Source of the DNA: Alphaproteobacteria bacterium
GTDB lineage: Bacteria; Myxococcota_A; UBA796; GCA-2862545
Direction: 5' to 3'
NCBI GenBank assembly: GCA_020632885.1
Contig: JACKEQ010000007.1
Location: forward strand, 151,134 to 215,133
DNA length: 64,000 nt
Shown here piece after piece: positions 62,701 through 64,000 of the stretch (the first letter of the stretch is position 1; every line of letters starts with the position of its first letter). A program made the translations under genes and the position numbers. The notes beneath the pieces are model-generated. The model worked only from the letters and a program-made list of their open reading frames with translations, had not been told where the DNA came from and did no database searches.

Positions 62701-62962
62701 CGTGGTGGGCATCCGCCCGCGGAACCGGCTCGTGGACGACACGGTCGTGACGCAGCCCGAGTTCGCCTACTGGCTCGGAGAGGGTGTCGGGTACGGCGTG
62801 GAGGGCGGTGGCGTCACGCCGGACATCGAGATCGAGATCACCCCGATGGACTGGGCTTCCGGCGCGGACCCCCAGCTGGAGCGCGCCATCCGAGAGGCCA
62901 CAGCGGCCCTCGAGGCCAGCCCGGCCGCCCAGCCGGACCTCGGCCCCTACCCCACCCGCTGA
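59732..62962 (+). CDS. Tricorn protease
   Basis: 1,076 residues, against about 1,071 for the Thermoplasma enzyme. The N-terminal half holds WD40/TolB-like propeller strands ('APILSHDGRTVAYLSSEDGA', 'LSWSPDGRWLVFAEPIY'). A PDZ-like part follows ('GADVGTRILAVDGQPVSAER'), then the S41-type catalytic core. Catalytic residues line up: His745 ('GTSHAYE'), Ser965 with Asp966 ('NAYAGSDGD') and Glu1024 ('GVEGGGVTPDI'); Thermoplasma has His746, Ser965, Asp966 and Glu1023. It should cut peptides released by larger proteases, with a preference for basic P1 set by Asp966-type residues. No signal peptide is seen, so it is cytoplasmic. The start overlaps the upstream gene (ATGA). Confidence 0.95.
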   Translation: MTPILSRPALRGSRLLFVSDDDLWTVGADGGTASRLTSGESVPAAPILSHDGRTVAYLSSEDGASDLYLMDVEGGPAVRRTWLGVGPRPLTFAPDDQHVVVTHGAGLPMPKEPHLARVPVASGLPEPLGWGPGQGFAYGPSGQRVICRNQLDLAHWKRYRGGRVGQLWVDADGSGAFVALPALGGNLACPLWVEADDEARIVFVSDHDGVANLYSVRPNGNDLIQHTHHTDRAVRFPCHDAGRVVYEHAGHLYALQLASGESERLPIVLRSQHARAHTRHVAAARHLEGVALHPGGHSVALTVRGRPFVGGHWEGPMLQLGPREGVRHRLVRFLGDGEHALWVSDAGGEEHLELCALDALTVLPLDLDGSHGRILALSPGPGTRIAIVDDRNRVGIVTLDDGDSDGLLRSARLTWLTEAAEREPPHGLSWSPDGRWLVFAEPIYRQRARIRLVDLGALPEVRITDVTDGTYADASPSFDPAGRWLAFVSRRVFDPVPDRQVFGYGFPRGSLPYLVTLQADAPSPFDPVPHPLGKLRPPKVPEVFTIDVDGIADRVVPLPVAEARWSRVVALPSGRLLLQRDSEAGMVTLPWKAGGPPPATSQLVLYDPETREQNVVLRAISGFTVDLERKTVAVRVRDRLRVFLADPDKTLRTTLARNEPWKADRKTGWVDVGRARLSLDPRAEWRQMLLEAWRLQRDHFWDPGMSGVDWAGVRETYLREVERVSTRGELTDLIKCMHGELGTSHAYELGGDHPRSVVRTVGSLAADFGWEDGAWVVRRVHRGDPGDPRRSCPLLAPGVGADVGTRILAVDGQPVSAERSVESHLVGHAGREVRFDIQRPGEERTAVVVRPLGSDAGARYRSWVAGMREQVHAATDGRVGYVHVPDMGPTGFADFHRDYVVEVERDGLIVDVRYNGGGHVSQLLLGRLALRHMAWTRSRHFGTHPWPTHGVRGPMVALTNAYAGSDGDIFSQAWKALGLGPLIGTRTWGGVVGIRPRNRLVDDTVVTQPEFAYWLGEGVGYGVEGGGVTPDIEIEITPMDWASGADPQLERAIREATAALEASPAAQPDLGPYPTR

Positions 62963-62972
62963 GCGGGTGGGG
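62950..62972 (+). terminator. Perfect hairpin around the tricorn stop codon
   Basis: CCCCACCCGC and GCGGGTGGGG form a perfect 10-bp stem with the stop codon TGA as the 3-nt loop, so the last three tricorn codons lie in the left arm. It is followed by TGTGCGTTCC, without a T-run. It may end transcription or protect the 3' end. Confidence 0.55.
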
Positions 62973-63079
62973 TGTGCGTTCCGTCAGGTCGGCAGAACCG
63001 GGCGCCCAAGCGCGACAGGCATCGACGGGGGCGATCGTATCGGGGACAGAGTGAGGGCCCCTCGTGCGGACAGCCGGGT

Positions 63080-63691
63080 CTAGATCGGCGCCTCAGCGAG
63101 CGTGATGCTGATGACCTCCGGCGGCCCACCGTCCGTCGGGAGCGAACAGCTCCCGGTCCCCATCGACGCGTTCGCGGGCACGTGCAACCGAAGAGTGTAG
63201 AAGTCATCCCACTTCTCCACCACACAGTACACGAACTTCAGACTCGACGTATAGGTGCCGGTCTCGTACGAGCGCTCACACTCCGGCAGCCGGTAGGACT
63301 CGATGGCGTGACTTCCAGTCACGCGGGTCAGGGACACCGCGCCATTCTCGTCGATGATGTTGGGCTGGAGTGCGGGGTCGGTGGCGGCACTGAAGGTCAC
63401 GACGGTGACCTTCAGGCTGTCCCCACCGTAGGCGCAGGTCGCGTCGAACGGGAAGGAGGTCGGATAGTTGGCCTTGTTCGCATACATTCTCGCGGTGACG
63501 TACCCGTCCTGAATGGCACACTCGACATTGGGGTGGGTGGACGCGACCGTCAGGTCAGCATGGCTGGTCTGCGCGACGATTCGGTGCGCACCGAACACGG
63601 TAGCCGCATCCAGCCATGCCGGATGCTCGGAGGGCACGGCCAGCTCCATCGAGTAGTTCGTTGCCAACGCAACTGAGAGGGTCAGAATCAC
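63080..63691 (-). CDS. Exported protein of lower G+C, unknown function
   Basis: 203 residues from a GTG at 63691 with GGGAGATCCC upstream. A short signal peptide ('LTLSVALATN') is followed by a body with six cysteines ('VECAIQDG', 'ATCAYGG', 'PECERSYE', 'VYCVVEKW', 'GSCSLPTDGG') and many Tyr/Thr residues. I recognise no family. G+C is about 58% or less, below the ~70% of the window, and rarer codons are used, suggesting later acquisition. It lies 20 bp after the small lipoprotein gene on the same strand, so the pair is probably one operon. Confidence 0.65.
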   Translation of the reverse strand: MILTLSVALATNYSMELAVPSEHPAWLDAATVFGAHRIVAQTSHADLTVASTHPNVECAIQDGYVTARMYANKANYPTSFPFDATCAYGGDSLKVTVVTFSAATDPALQPNIIDENGAVSLTRVTGSHAIESYRLPECERSYETGTYTSSLKFVYCVVEKWDDFYTLRLHVPANASMGTGSCSLPTDGGPPEVISITLAEAPI

Positions 63692-63711
63692 GGGATCTCC
63701 CTTGAAGTGGA

Positions 63712-63984
63712 TCAGATGGTACAGATTTCGCGGTCAGGCATCGGCAGCGGGCTGCTGGTCCCACCAGCACACACGCACACACCGGATCCAACCGTGAAAT
63801 TGCATCGGAACGTCTGGACGCCCGTGCCAAGCAGACTGCACATGGACTCACACGCCTGTGCTTGCTGATTGCAGTCGATGGCGGGCTGGGTCACTGTGCC
63901 CCCCTTGGGGCACCCCACCAGTAGTCCGCCCATTGCGAGCATGAATCCGCCCAGGATTCCGAGTGCCAACCTTCGGTCGAGCAT
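63712..63984 (-). CDS. Small Cys-rich lipoprotein
   Basis: 90 residues. The N-terminus 'MLDRRLALGILGGFMLAMGG' followed by 'LLVGC' is a lipoprotein signal (Cys25). After 'PKGGTVTQP' come seven more cysteines ('IDCNQQAQACESMCSLLG', 'FRCNFTVGSGVCVCAGG', 'EICTI'), enough for three disulfides. The G+C content is low for the window. Family unknown. The start is the ATG at 63984; upstream sequence runs out at the window edge. Confidence 0.65.
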   Translation of the reverse strand: MLDRRLALGILGGFMLAMGGLLVGCPKGGTVTQPAIDCNQQAQACESMCSLLGTGVQTFRCNFTVGSGVCVCAGGTSSPLPMPDREICTI

Positions 63985-64000
63985 GCTGAGGGCCTCTCGT

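Overview
The window is about 70% G+C DNA with tightly packed, often overlapping genes. No rRNA, tRNA, CRISPR array, insertion sequence or phage gene was found. The content points to a Myxococcota-like (deltaproteobacterial) predator or scavenger. It has many lipoproteins, exported proteins ending in a MYXO-CTERM-like Cys-plus-Arg tail, MopE-like, FG-GAP and thrombospondin type 3 repeats, Hanks-type kinases fused to other domains, aerobic benzoyl-CoA (box) genes and a tricorn protease. This assignment is inference from gene content only.

Layout. 1-10.4 kb: the end of polyphosphate kinase, an HDAC-family deacetylase with an extra C-terminal domain, four exported proteins, a TerB-like protein, a bifunctional PFK-2/FBPase-2 and a YbgC-type thioesterase. 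10.4-13.3 kb: an Asp/Thr-rich lipoprotein and a small orphan gene. 13.3-20.2 kb: a fused double CaiB-type CoA-transferase, a GFA-family protein, and boxC and boxB flanking an exported protein that seems to start at CTG. 20.2-24.1 kb: a MopE/FG-GAP lipoprotein, a membrane protein and a metallo-beta-lactamase-fold hydrolase. 24.1-35.9 kb: an envelope cluster of two OmpA-family proteins, a 2,556-residue surface protein with about 30 calcium-type repeats, and a small exported protein.

35.9-42.5 kb is the most unusual part. Seven intact lipoprotein genes and one truncated copy lie head to tail. Each stop overlaps the next start by exactly 20 nt at six junctions. Four central copies are nearly identical at a period of 874-877 bp. 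Every intact product carries four C-x9-C units. A low-GC patch and the truncated copy interrupt the array.

42.6-47 kb: sdaA, trmL and manC on the minus strand, with gmd divergent (GDP-mannose to a 6-deoxy-hexose nucleotide). 47-51 kb: a translationally coupled trio of a kinase with a degenerate P-loop domain, a PlsB-like acyltransferase and a GpsA-like protein lacking its usual catalytic lysines. 51-53.6 kb: aldo/keto reductase, TonB-like protein and methyltransferase. 53.6-55.9 kb: a choline-transporter-like symporter followed by phosphatidylcholine synthase, a likely unit for making phosphatidylcholine from imported choline. 55.9-63 kb: a transmembrane kinase with a PhnD-like binding domain, an exported protein and tricorn, probably one operon ending at a hairpin whose loop is the tricorn stop codon. 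63-64 kb: two small exported proteins of lower G+C.
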